Of a DNA stretch of 64,000 nt, positions 26,850 to 39,600 are shown piece after piece; position 1 is the stretch's first letter; each line of letters begins with the position of its first letter. The DNA comes from Glossina fuscipes (lineage: Eukaryota > Arthropoda > Insecta > Diptera > Glossinidae): assembly GCF_014805625.2 (NCBI RefSeq), contig NW_023998464.1, positions 852,078 through 916,077 on the forward strand, in the 5' to 3' direction. Below the pieces are notes generated by a model. It searched no databases. It was given only the letters and a program-made list of their open reading frames with translations, and was not told where the DNA came from. The position numbers and the translations under genes were made by a program.

Positions 26850-27248
26850 ATGTATAGCACATTGCACGAGGCGAAAAGTTGTATGCAGCATCCCATATGC
26901 ACAAGTGATATGCTTCGCAGTGATTTGAGCAGAAAAAGTGCACACACATTTCCCACGAAAGCTAGAAGCGGTTCTAAGGCTGTGCACGTTAAGAATGATG
27001 TCAGCTTGTCACACAGTTTCAGCGAGATCGCCAGCGGTCCTAGCAAGAATGTTATCTATCGAGCTGCTGTTCAGTATTTGTTAGCGCAATGGCAGCAAAG
27101 AGGGGAAAGCAACATAAATCTTGTACAATGGATGTGGAGAAACCACCGAGAAGCCCCACTTTTTGCTAAACCAAATTTTGACTGGTCATGGAAATATTTC
27201 GCTTCAACATACAAGCAGATGACGCACGAGACTTATGCTACAGTATGA
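26850..27248 (+). CDS. Uncharacterised ORF, 132 codons, low support
   Basis: An uninterrupted ATG-to-stop frame of 132 codons in a locally GC-richer island (about 26850-27480) within AT-rich DNA. The composition looks protein-like: the second half is rich in Trp, Gln, Asn and aromatic residues (for example YLLAQWQQRG and FDWSWKYF). I recognise no domain, signal peptide or membrane segment. A TATAAAAG sits at about 26823, too close upstream of the ATG for a normal TATA-driven 5' leader. An overlapping minus-strand frame (27204-27563) exists and neither is confirmed. It could be a lineage-specific gene, an exon of a larger gene or a mobile-element remnant. Confidence 0.25.
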   Translation: MYSTLHEAKSCMQHPICTSDMLRSDLSRKSAHTFPTKARSGSKAVHVKNDVSLSHSFSEIASGPSKNVIYRAAVQYLLAQWQQRGESNINLVQWMWRNHREAPLFAKPNFDWSWKYFASTYKQMTHETYATV

Positions 27249-28674
27249 ACAACGAACCGCAGGACATTGTGTTCGTCTAAACGACTTGGGCATATTTGGG
27301 GGATTTGCGTTCCACATCTCGGGAAGTAGAACTCCGTAATGATGGAATGATGGAGGAAATGCGTCTGTTTTTTGCCCGACATGCTTCGATATAAGACTAC
27401 GCGGGAAGGCGACATTCGAAGCCTCCATTTCATGCGAAGACGATGGGGTTACGATGACATAGTAAGAACCAACAATCCATAAGGGTCCATATGTAAGCGG
27501 AATATAAAATGCGTATCTAGTGTATAGTATAATATATATAAATGCATATACATATCGAAACATGTCATTTACTGGTAAAATCGACCATCCTTACTAATAG
27601 GTTTTCTTTGCAAGTCTTTTAGCAAATATTTTACTATTAATTGCTACTTTAATTGACATCAATTATGTCATTCGTAGTCTTTATCAGTTTCAAATTAATT
27701 AAGTGCTTTGCGTATTTACTCATGCGGTGTAAATGTAAATACGTAAATAGAGCAAATTAAATTTCTTAACAACTATTGAAAGGTCGCATGTGAGGCAATA
27801 TTTTTTATTTATGATTTGTTCTTGCAAACTACAGCGTCAAAGTCAGAGGTAGTAGTTGAATTAATCGTGAAAACTTTTCTATATTTACTCTGCTCTAAGT
27901 CCCTCTGCAAACTTTACTTCTTGCAGCGATAGCTTGCAAAAACAATTTATTACAACCTCAATACATAGAAGACAATATATTATGTACGTGATTATAATGC
28001 AAATTAAGAATTGTGTTAAGCAACCTCACAGAAGTGCGAACAAATAATCGTACGATGCTTTCTTCACATTTTCGATGTACCGAAATTAACTTCAAAAAAC
28101 CACTTTACGCTTGAATAGATTCTTTTTTGCTGCTTTCACAATTTTCTAAACTGAAAACAATTTTGTGCAGTTAAGCATTTTTAATTGACCTTAACACCCG
28201 ATGAAGGGAAATCTATTAGAAAAACAGAGAAGAAGAAGAAAGGAAGCATGAAATGTGAAAAATATTAAGGGAAAAGAGTGTACTCAGACAAAAGCAGTTA
28301 TTGTTAACTCATTATCAAGCTGCAGCAGCATTTTACTTTTTATATGTCACACACACACATTATATAAATTGATTAGAAATTTTTTAACAGGCAAGATTTC
28401 TTTTGAGAGAACGACTATTTTTTTAATCGATCACAAGCACAAATCGGTCAATAATACCCAAACTGAGGCACAGACTTCGCATCTAACAAAAAATTTCTGT
28501 TAATTTTAGAAGCATTCGACATCTACTAAAACGCACCACAATAGTTTAAAAAATGCTAGTTTTGTCATTTTCAAAAGCAACGAAAAATCCAAGCAGCAGA
28601 AACACCGTTCAAACTCGGCATTGACTTGAAACGTGTCATGGCAAATTCCCTTCATCGCAAACAGCAATTTGTCA

Positions 28675-28935
28675 TTGTTGTTGATATTACTGGGATTCGT
28701 ACGTGATGATGAATGCAGTGGACGCTCCGAAAGGCGTGCCCACGCTAGAAAACATTACATAAATCTGGAAAAGTATTCTCGATAATCAAAAAGTGGAGTT
28801 TGCAACGGATAGCTGCACTTCTAAAAACATCATAAGGCAATGCATTCACTATATTGCGCGCAAATTTGGAAAAGAGAAAACTGGTTTTCGGATATGTATC
28901 GGCTTTTCTTTCATCGGAACAAACGCATCGTGTCA
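28675..28935 (+). mobile_element. Mariner transposase remnant (N-terminal part)
   Basis: A plus-strand frame after about 28710 reads APKGVPTLENIT, a stop, then IWKSILDNQKVEFATDSCTS and KNIIRQCIHYIARKFGKEK. This parallels the mariner pattern TPE.IKKIH.IILDDRKVKL.EIA..LKIS...V..I.HE.L.MRKL (family knowledge). Stops and frameshifts are present and the catalytic core was not seen downstream. Confidence 0.5.
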
Positions 28936-31059
28936 AAAGTAAACGGCTAGAATAAGTAAGTTCACTTGACCATCAAATGCCTATCCCATCCGATCTGGCA
29001 GATCTGGTTCCTAACTACTCACTAACGGTTTACAAATCGACAAAGATTTGAGTCAAATCTGTACGGAAAGTGAAAGCTGTTTGGAAGATCTTGATAAAAC
29101 AGCAAGAAAAGCATTGGACCGATGGAAATATTTTTATATAAAATATATTGACCAATAAAGGCGAACTTTGCAAATCAACTGTTACTTCTTAACTAGACCC
29201 GGGAATTATTGATCAATAAAGTATGTGCCGCGTTTCACATAAATATCTGTTGATAGCTTAGTTGTGGATCGATCATATGGACATGCTCGAACCGCATTCG
29301 GTAAGGACTGATTAAAACTTCACATGAGCAGTTTCAAATATTTATTTCAGTTTTAGCGAACGTGGCCATTCCAATAAAAGCCGGACACGGTGAAGTCCAC
29401 TTCGAATCTTACGCTAAATAGGAATGTATCTATATGAATCTATATGAATGTTACAAAGAAAAATACAAGTTAAGTATACTTTTACCCTTCTGCAGTAGCC
29501 ATAAAAGTGAAAGTCACCTTGAAATATCATCGAAATAAAGAAACGGGAAACATTTTCTATATTCATCACGTTAATACTCTTCGTTTCTTAAGCAAATTCT
29601 AAGCGGCTGCTTAACTAATTTAAAAACCTACCAATATTTTTGGTAACATTCAGTGCGAAACATCCTATGAATCCCTTTCAATTTTATTTTTGATAATGTA
29701 CGTCAGCATAACCTTGTCTTCTTTTATTAGCACAACTGTTGGAAGACCAACCAGTAGAACAAAACGTACGCAAAGTATTGCGTAGTTAACAATTACAAGG
29801 CATTCTTTCAGCAGGCACTCACTCTTCAGAATAATGCATGGGGTTGATAGCAACGCAAGAGGTAAGTTTATGCGGATGTTTGTAAAACCCATCAGGGCTT
29901 ATGGGGGATCCTCTTTTCATTATATTGATCGATTTCGAATAATTCTCTTAGTCAATTCAAGCTTAAGCTATCTCTCTTTCTGTCTGTTTAACTCATATCT
30001 GTCCACGTATATTTCTTTTCCGTCTCCAAGTGAAAAATTCTTGAGATATATTCATGCAAATTGACTCATTAAAGCGTTTTGATCCAAGAATGAATGCTAT
30101 TGAAAAAGGTTTAGATAAAACCATTTTTACAACCGAATAGAGGAGAGAGAATGTCATGCACAGTCGTTGATTGTCGCTTACGTTTATGACGACAGGTATC
30201 AAGTTCCGAAGTGTTCATGGTTCGAATAAAACATATCAAAACTAATTAAAAACCCGAACAGATCTTGAAAGGACTAAATAAACGGCTTTCAAAACAGTTT
30301 CAATCACTATTGGGGCCAAGCGAAAACTGATAAAAAAAAATAGAGAGAATACGAGCAAAGCTTCAACCACCGTCTCCATTAGGCAGAAACTCCTAAAATT
30401 TCGTATCATTTGCTTCAACGGATTGAAGACTCACTCGAAATTACCTGCTCTCCAAATGAGATCTTATTAAACTTAACTTAATCTAAAACATAGGATTAAA
30501 TTGAGCGGTGATGTCGCTACTCACAACATATGCACCAATTGTTGGCGATCAGATATAAATATTAGATCAGATACAAATGTTTATACAGACTATGTAATTG
30601 ATGTCAGCATATTATTATTGTTATTATTTTTATTATACAGCAACGACTAAGAAAACCAAGTTAACGTATTTTATGTACATTTCTTTAGTTATCCGAAAGG
30701 TGATAACTTGCCCTTGTCGGTTTAACTTACCCTTTTCCGAGTCTACCTTTTTTAATAAAAACGACCCTTATATAAATTAACAAGATTTTCTTGTGCCAAC
30801 ATTTAATTTGTTATTTTAATTACCGAATCTTTTAACAAGAACCGGCAATAGAATGGAAAAAGCGTATGGAGGACAACAACGCTGTCGTTATAAAACGCGA
30901 GAATTGTTAAATTAATTCATCCCAATGTTTTTCAATGTGAACCTAAGATAAATTGAAACGTCAGGGGAAACGAAATTATTGTTACAGAAGAGGTGTAATC
31001 GTGCATTCGTTTCCCGTAACGGTTCCAACCAATTGTACCTAATTATGAAGCAATGGACT

Positions 31060-31320
31060 GACCGTACTTTTGCTGAAAGAAACGGAGTTGAAGTCACTTT
31101 GCGCATTGCTTTGAAGACGATATCTTCACTTTTTGCGACCAGGACACGGACACATAGACGAACTGACATCGCTTACTCGATTCGTAATTGCACGCTGATC
31201 AAGAACATGCATAACTTACAGGCTTTCTGAAGTTCCCTTCCTTTCGGAAGCAATGCAAACATTTTTAGAAAATGAGTGTACCCGTAACCTTCGGTATAAT
31301 AATAATAATAATAATAACAA
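31060..31320 (+). repeat. Dispersed repeat (B family) with AAT microsatellite
   Basis: GGACACGGACACATAGACG near 31142, then 'tcgattcgtaattgcacgctgatcaagaacatgcataac' and a 'ctttctgaagttcccttcc' module, ending in an (AAT)n run at about 31298-31318. This is the B-family module order. The ORFs at 30912-31230 on both strands are shadows of it. Confidence 0.5.
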
Positions 31321-31374
31321 AGAAAAAAATTTTTGCTTACAGAAACACGAATACTTTCATCTCAAGCTTCAATG

Positions 31375-31640
31375 TGAGCTTATCTTTTGACGGATCTGGC
31401 CGGTTTTCAATGCCGATGAGCCTGCAACGGCTTTCAATGCTTTCAAAAATGTAAAGTCGATATATTAATTTTTTCGACCACAAGAGTGTCAACAACGCAG
31501 ATACACAAAGATGGATACACGTACAGGTATGGCTAGATCGGTTCTGAATTCGGTGCTAATCAAGTGTACATAGACTTGAAGGGTTGTGTAAAACTTTTTT
31601 CCGGGCGTTCTAAACGTGATGACAAGATGAATAGTGCTCC
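31375..31640 (+). repeat. Dispersed repeat (B family), second adjacent copy
   Basis: Contains 'gatggatacacgtacaggtatggctagatcggttc' and 'ttcggtgctaatcaagtgtac', then 'gttctaaacgtgatgacaagatgaata'. That last module also closes the copy near 1600-1620 ('ggttttgacaagatgaata'). Confidence 0.45.
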
Positions 31641-33561
31641 GTCTTTCGCTAGTCGCCATAAAGAAACAAAAAATCTTGAAACTAACCTTCGTTACTTACC
31701 ACCTATGCTATCAAATCAAAATCTCAAAGGTTTTCCGGAAATTTCTTTCTTAACCAATTTCCACTTTATTCTCCATTTTGCAAGCAAGCCCTTGTATTCC
31801 CATTTTTTCGAAATATTCTCTTCTACGATAGTTTAGCGGTTTGAAGGAAATGAAGAAATATACATTCTTTGTACTTCAAAAGAGCAAATCCATGATTTGC
31901 TGAAAGCTCTTTGATTATTTGAGCTACTTTGCAGTTGGAGCATTTCCTGTAAGACCTTTTATGTCTGTTACCGCGTTACACTTCCCAGATGATAAACCCG
32001 AGCTTAAGTCTTTTAAAAACTATGCAGATATACCCTTTTACTAAATATCTTCATTTCTCGTACTTAATCCACTATAAGAGTAACTTCTTTAGTTTTACGG
32101 TATAAACGAGTTGAGGAGATCTCCACGGCATATTTAAAAGTGTTATGAAAGCGAATGAAATTACAAAGTGCTAGCTATTATTTATTGCGTGTTCTTTAGC
32201 GCGGCTCACATAAACATAACACCCTTGGTAGTACATTTTGTTCATGCTAACCTAGAGAATATGATTAATTGTAAGCCGTGCTATGATGCAAACATTCCTC
32301 TCCTATAACTTTACAGCCTGTCATCCAAAAACTGTGTCGATAGGTAAGCTTGCATTTTTATTACATCGAAAAACTCTAAGAAAGTAATTCCGTTACATCG
32401 TCTGCAGTATCTCAGTAGTGGTAGGGCTCAAATATTAATTTAACTAACGCCTTCGGTCTTTAAGTCTCAAGTAATGCTCTCAGCTTTATTTATGCGTTTA
32501 AATGCATATTTGTCTACATAACCTTATAACATTTCATTATGTTTTTGATAGAAAAAAAGGCATTCTTTTTCAAAAAGGGATAGATGATAAAGTTGAAAAG
32601 TAAAAAGAATTACACAAGTCAAAACACAAAAGTTTTTGAATAAGTGAGATGAACTTCCTCAAGTTTTATGAAAATAAATTTAATTTTATAAACGCATTTA
32701 ATTAAGGCTACAAAGTCAAATTAAATAAAAATCGATCTGCGTTTATTAACAAAAACTTCTGTTTTAGCTTGACAGAGCGAATGAAAATATAAGAATAAAA
32801 AACAGTAATCAAATGATTGTTGGAGTTCATTAGCGTTAGCGTTTATAAAACATTAGTTAGTTAGCACCGTTGATGTTATTGTTGTTATTGTTATTTGTTG
32901 TTTGTATTATTGATGTTACTTACATTCATACGTTTATGTTCACAACTAAAGGTTCTGCATTACTAATATGCTTATTCAGCGATTGAGAATAAAAATAAAT
33001 TAAAGTACGAAGTAATTCATTGTCTCATGGCTTTTGAAAAGTATATAAAACTTTTCACTCAACATGCAACGCAACATGATGCACTCGATATCGACTTAGT
33101 CGCAATCCCAAAAGTAGTGAATGTTTTTATACATCTGACATATATAGAACAGATATTCCAAAGTTTAGCACAAATGCTTATTCAAGCCGTATTAAGCAAA
33201 AATTGTCTGGAATGTTTTGCTGGCTCATCTCAAATAAACGACATATATATTGAGTACCTTTCAGATTCTTCCCCTCATAATGATGGGGATCCATGAGTCG
33301 TTATATGACCAATATAACTTCCTTACCTGCTTTCATTTCAATATAAAAAGTTTCAATGTGTACAGAATATTTTCAGTTGTTTTTAAAAATTCATTAAGAA
33401 CGGTTACAATTTTCTCAAAAAGTAATAACAATTAAGTGAAATTTAATATCAAATATACATAATAATCGAGAAAGTAAAACTACCTAATATAAATTAATAG
33501 AAAATTAAAAAAGAAATAAATAAAATAAATAAAATAAAAAGAAAAAAATTCGAAATACAAA

Positions 33562-33616
33562 ATGTTTTTGAAAAACCTTTTACTTGAAAGCTTGTGGTGT
33601 TTTGTCTTGGTTCAAG
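33562..33616 (+). CDS. Signal-peptide exon of Ly6 gene 3
   Basis: The ATG opens MFLKNLLLESLWCFVLVQ and runs into donor AAG|GTGATT in phase 1. Joined to the exon at about 43138 this gives ...VQ-A-CQGELMCYVC. It is the only leader-plus-phase-1 donor I found in the 20 kb upstream of that exon. The intron would be about 9.5 kb. The call is an inference without transcript evidence. Confidence 0.6.
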
Positions 33617-36600
33617 GTGATTATTATTATTGTTGTTGAAAACCCAAATGTAAAGTAAATAAGCTAAAAAAAAATTACAAAAGAATTAAAACAAATCTCT
33701 TAGATCGAGATGATTACAAACTGGATTTATTGATACATTTTTTAAAAACACAAGACTGCTTTTTACTTGTGGATAATAATCGCGTATAAGCGTTATACGA
33801 GTTTTGAATAATTTCAGTTCCTTTCATTCTTCACTTGAGAATGTTGGGACACATTACTTTTATCCCTCAATTCGCTTCAAAACAAGTAAAAAATTTATAG
33901 AAGCCCACGGTCCACGGCCCACAAGTATCCAACACCTGATCGCTTAATACAGTCTTCATATCGAAGGAGTGGTTCGATCCGAAACATTTTCCCTAGCGTT
34001 CCTCCTTGAAAAGAAAACATGCCCATGTACCAAATTTTAACAGAATATTTAAAAAAATTTTAGTTGAACACAAATCAGAATGGACAGACGGACAGCCGGA
34101 CGGACAAGCTTAAATCAATTCAAAAAATGATTGGGAATCGATCGGTATAATAAAAACGGGACCCTTAAGTTCTTTCGGGTATGGGCATACATCCGCACAA
34201 GCTTAATGCACACTTGTAGCACATGTTGTGTAGAACAAAAAAGTTCCATTTTTAATGCTCAGAAATCCACGTAAAATCTGTTGTAGATTATATTGGGCTT
34301 CAAGGCAGGACATTTTGCCGCCTAGTACTGTTTGTGCTAATTTTTTACTTAACATTGAGTTAACATTGATAAAAAGCGAAAAAGTGCAGCGATTTTTGAA
34401 ATCGAACCCAGATTTTCTTTGAGAACAGGCCAATTATTCACCACTTACTTACCTCTAACATGCGGTAACGGAAAACCAAAGATAAACATAAAGGTAGCAA
34501 TGACCAACTCAAGGCATCTTAAAAATACGACTGCTTGTCTGCCAAGTTCTAGTGAAATTAATTTTGCTTCAAATGGAACGTCTCAAGTTGGTCGCAGAGT
34601 TTTCCACTATTTGACGACAATTAATAATCGATAAAATCGTATCCCTATTATATATTAGCACAGCAAGCCAATGCTCGTCGTAGAGTATAACAGGGCCGTA
34701 GAGTATACCTGGTTGTAGCTGTAGTGAATACTGAGGTCGGTGAAGGAGTTACCATTACCAATTTGGCACGCATCCACTAGGCTGCGAACACCCCTTATCC
34801 CCTTCCCTTTCTTCCCTTCACCTTTCTGATCTTCACAGTGCTAGACAAAGAGGGATTGGGTTGATTGGTTATATTAAAAAAAGAAAAAAAAGAATTCGTA
34901 CATCCCCACGAAATCCTTTTCAAATGAATTTTGTGTATATAAAGTTGATATAAATTTCATAAGAATTTAAGAAAAAAAGAAAGTAAGTCGTAATGTAATA
35001 AAAATTAATACATTAACGGAACTAAGACTCATCTTCAAAATAACTAATTTCGCATCGAATTCTTCTATCGATGTGGACTTTCTTGGTAGACAGACATCTT
35101 TCCATCGGATAGCACGCTCATAACGAAAAGAATAAGAAAGACCTTGAAGACACACATGCTATAAACCAAACAGTGTTCTAAAACTAATCGAATTACATTT
35201 AAACTAAAAATATTATAATAAGAGCGCATTAAAGGCATGGCATTCTCTATCTTTCTCTCTCTCCTTCCCTCCCTCTTTTTTGAAAGAACAAACATGTGAT
35301 AAAAAATTATTATTTATTAAAAACAATTCAATTAATTTGTTTCGCTTTATTACTGGGAGGAAACAAAACTTGTTTTCTCTAAAAGTATAATATAATAATA
35401 AGAAGTGTACATAAATAAAAATATTTACGGAAAAAAAAATTTTTTTTTTTCAATTTTTTGCATTAGAATTAAAACAAGTTAAAACGAAAAATGAAAAAGT
35501 CATTGAAGTTTACTCAATATTGCGGTAGTTAACGGTAGAAGGAAAAAAAACACAAAGTGATTAATGCCGATTCTAATAACAACAATCGGCTTTGCGCCTT
35601 TGCGTCTTTGCGTTTTGCATATTCATTAAAAGTATATGTAAAATAAAACAGAACTGAAAGTGGGAAAAATTTGACTTGATTGGTTATATTACTTGCTTTA
35701 GCCATACATTCGTGTCTTTGTTCTGAAAGATAAATAAGGTATACCCAGTAGACATTTTCTAATTAATTTCATCGTTATATCTGCTTTTTGAATGGGTTGT
35801 TGGAATCCAAACCATATGCCGCTTGCTGTTCGCCTACACATACTCTCAAAGAACATCCATTAATTTTTATTAATAAGTAACGAAATTCAAGTGAGCACAC
35901 TCGGGCGCAAAATGTTCAATCTAACTCTTTCAAAGAACGTTGACTATGTGATAGAAAAAGCTGGGTTATTATTAATAAACAACAAGAGAGACATGTGTTT
36001 GAAACCAAAAAAAAAAACAAAAGGAATTTTTTCAAATTAAGGATAATGTGTGATATTCTTCAACCCGTAGCAATAGGTAAAAATGTTAAACTATGTCGTT
36101 AATTGTAGGCGTATCTGTTTATCCATTTCGACATACATTGCCGGTAACAATTGCCTAGTAAATGTTCTCTTTGGCATAGCATTTACTGGGGATTTGGGTA
36201 ACAGCTTTTTTCAGAACAAACCTATATATCAACTCGATCCTTGACGGCCAACTGAATATAAAACCCAAATTTCAGCTTTTCACGTCAATTTTTCTCTTCA
36301 CGAACATTGAAACCACACTCAGCAGATAGATGGATCTAAATGCAATTAAACGAACACATAATCTTACACCGATGAAACATTGATTTGCTCAATGGAAAAG
36401 AAAATGTCTGGTATACCTGCATCCACTCTGGATGTTTGAACAGAACTTATCATGGAGAGGTATAGCAGAGGAAAAACTTACTTTGTAAGAAACTTACTAT
36501 AAAAGCGTATTTTTATCATACATAAGGTTATGATGTCTCTTATGGGATTCATATAATATATGTCTAGTTTCGATTTAAGCAGAATCCTTTCCGTCGGTTA

Positions 36601-39600
36601 ATCTGCTTGTTTACAGGAATTTCTATTTGTTAGGGATATTTCCAATGTTATCATAATTTAATTAGAAGGCTGAAGCTTCAATCATAGGTCTTTGAATTAA
36701 GTTCAGAGTAGTTATAAGGTCCTCACGGTAAATGTACAGTTAAAAAAAAGAAAAATTTCAAAATTCGGTGTTAGAGCCATAAAAATATGTGTATGTGTAC
36801 GTGTATATGTATGTAGAAGATATCAGCATTCGAGCTAGATGTATCAGCAACATTCATATATTTTTATATAAAAATATTATATATATAGAGAGGACAGACA
36901 GAGTATAAAACAAGAGACAACCTACCTTTCTGTCTACATATATATATATATATACCTGTGTATATATATAGAAAACATGGATTTTAAGTATCATTTCGAT
37001 TTCGATTTACCAAGATCTCAAAGAAAAGACCTGATTATATTTTATCGTCTTAATCGCAGTTCAGACGGAGAATGTTCAAAAATCGAACTAACATATTTTC
37101 ATTACACATTTTGCTTTTTTCTTAGCATGAAAATGAAAATTAAATAAATAGGTGCATAAGTACATAAAGTACCCACATCTATGGCATATACACATATTTT
37201 AGGGCTCTTATCAATGCCATCTCGACATTGAATAGAAAAATACGCATACTATAGAAAAACATTGATTAGTCATTAGGAAAATAGGAAATTATGGAAACGT
37301 ATATATAAAAAAAAGAACCAATACCCCGTTCCTTTAAGTATTTGAATAAGTTTCTTAATTACATGGAATTTATTACTATATTGTATTTATTTATGGATTA
37401 TCATTGTGATGTTTATTGGGCTTAATATTGGCGAACTATATACTGTACAGATTTATTTTATTTTCTTAATTTAATGAGTTTCAGCAGATGTATTTTTCTA
37501 TTTTACTTCCTATTCATTATTTTATTTTTCAAATATTTTTGGAATATTTTGCGATTCTAGTTAAAACAAGTGCAACTAAATATTGCCATTAATGGTGACT
37601 AATTATACCTAAATTGGACTCGGTGGCAATATTACTTAAGCTGTTGCATTTCTATATATGTATGTGTTTGTATATATATGCAACTTTATTGTATTTCATA
37701 TGCTATGAAGAACAGGCGTACACATAGAATGCATTTTTTTTTTTTATATACTCAGTTAAGGGGATGAGGGGTTTTACACAAGCCGCACTCGATTGTCTGA
37801 TAATATTTCAAAATATTTAACAGATTATTTTATTGACCAACAGAAAAGGAAATGTCTACGTACGGTAAGTAATTTTAAAGTTCATTTGTAAGTTTGTTGT
37901 TCTTCTTCTTGACATGGCTGCCTGTGGGCCGGTCCACTCAAGTCATCTATTTTTTTGAGTTTGCTGTTTAATTTATGATTTCGCACAAATTGTATAGAGT
38001 GAGCACGATTGTGGCGAGCGCAAGATCATGTATTTATTTAGCTTTGCCCGCCGCTTCGGTAGTCCTCCTGCCTATCTTCATAGAGTTACAAATTCTAAGA
38101 TGCAAAGTTTAAATGTTATACATGTACTCTTTTTCAAGGTCCATTGATCAAGATTACAAATAAGCTGAATCTGAATGGGAAGCTTCTGAAAACAAACAAA
38201 GTATTTTCGATAAAACGAGTGAAATGGTCGCAGTGATACGCTTATCGGTGTCCTTTTAAATATTTAGTGCACTTGACTTGATAAGTTGGTTCTTTTATTA
38301 TTGATTTATTTTAACCATGAACCGGATTGATTGGAACAATTGATTGTGAATATAATGGAATACGATTTAAATTAACCTTTCAATTTTCAATTGTACATGT
38401 CAAGAATACTCGTCATAAAGACACCAAAAATTGCATTCATATTATAAATCCACGAATGAAACATAACTTATTCTCTTGGGGAATTGGCATTTAAAGATCT
38501 GTTGTAAAGTATGCACATTCGATTAATCTACCCGCCTACAGTGCAGTAACGCAAACTAAGAGGTTTTCGATTTTCAAAAACAAGCACAGCAAGCGAAGGA
38601 TTTAATGGCGGGATGCGCTCCGCCCTACTGTACCCCCTTGCTTCCTTTATTATGTTTATTCCTATATCGGGTTTTTAGAATGCGGCTTTATATGGAAAGT
38701 GGTGTAAAAAGTGGTCCGAGCCGAACAATTTCCAATAGCGTTCGTCCCTGCCCCAGTAGTTAGCCAGTTGCGAGTTGACCACAAGAAAACAAGAAAGACA
38801 GACGAGCAGACCTTGTACCGCAAGGAATGTAGAATGCAAAAACGATTTTCTTTTTTGTTGATTATTATTGAGAAGCGAAATTTCATCCAGTTGGCCTCAT
38901 ATTGTTTTTGTTTTCATTTCCATAATGCCATAAAATTATCTTTACATCGTCTATTTTTTATCAATGAAATAATTTTGTTTGTCAACAACAAATAAAAACT
39001 TACGTCTCTTAAAAAGCTACCAGGTAATGCTTCATTATTTGCCATAATTAATTAGTTTTCCATACCAGAAGAATGTTTACTCGGTTCATATCGAGTATTG
39101 TCGCGTTTGCTGACGAACATAATCAAAGCATTCAAAAAAGTTAAATGTAATTTCATCTCTCTTGAGACTTTCCCTTTGACTGTTTCATCAATTCTTCCTA
39201 AAATTTTAAGATTCCAGTAATTGACCAAAACTGGGGAAATTTTGATTTCTCGATCAATTATACCAACTCATTACATTCTATACGCGACATAGCCTGACTG
39301 ACCTTGTACAGTTCTTTTCTCTACCCAATTTCGCTATCTGTTGTATAAAAGCAAATATAACGCGTTTCTAATTTAAGTGTAAGTGTGAAAATTAGAGAAA
39401 TCGATGACCGTGAAAAATATCAGTGTTATGAAATTCCAAACTATTATTTTGAAATTAAATTTTTTTATCTTTTTTATTGTGGAAAAATAACAAAATGAGG
39501 AAACATGTTAGGTTAGCGTGTTTTTTTTTTTTTGCTCCCAAGAATGCTTTTGGAAAACATTATTAATTAAAAGTTCAATTCTTAGTACAAAATACCAAGT

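Larger units (their letters stand above)
23722..33561. other. Gene-poor interval between Ly6 genes 2 and 3
   Basis: I recognise no gene. The contents I could support are a B-family repeat (about 25165-25400), a 26-T tract (25593-25618), a B-family fragment near 26625-26715, one uncertain ORF (26850-27248), a mariner N-terminal remnant (about 28675-28935) and B-family repeats at about 31060-31320 and 31375-31640. The remainder is AT-rich DNA in which I see nothing specific. Confidence 0.5.
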
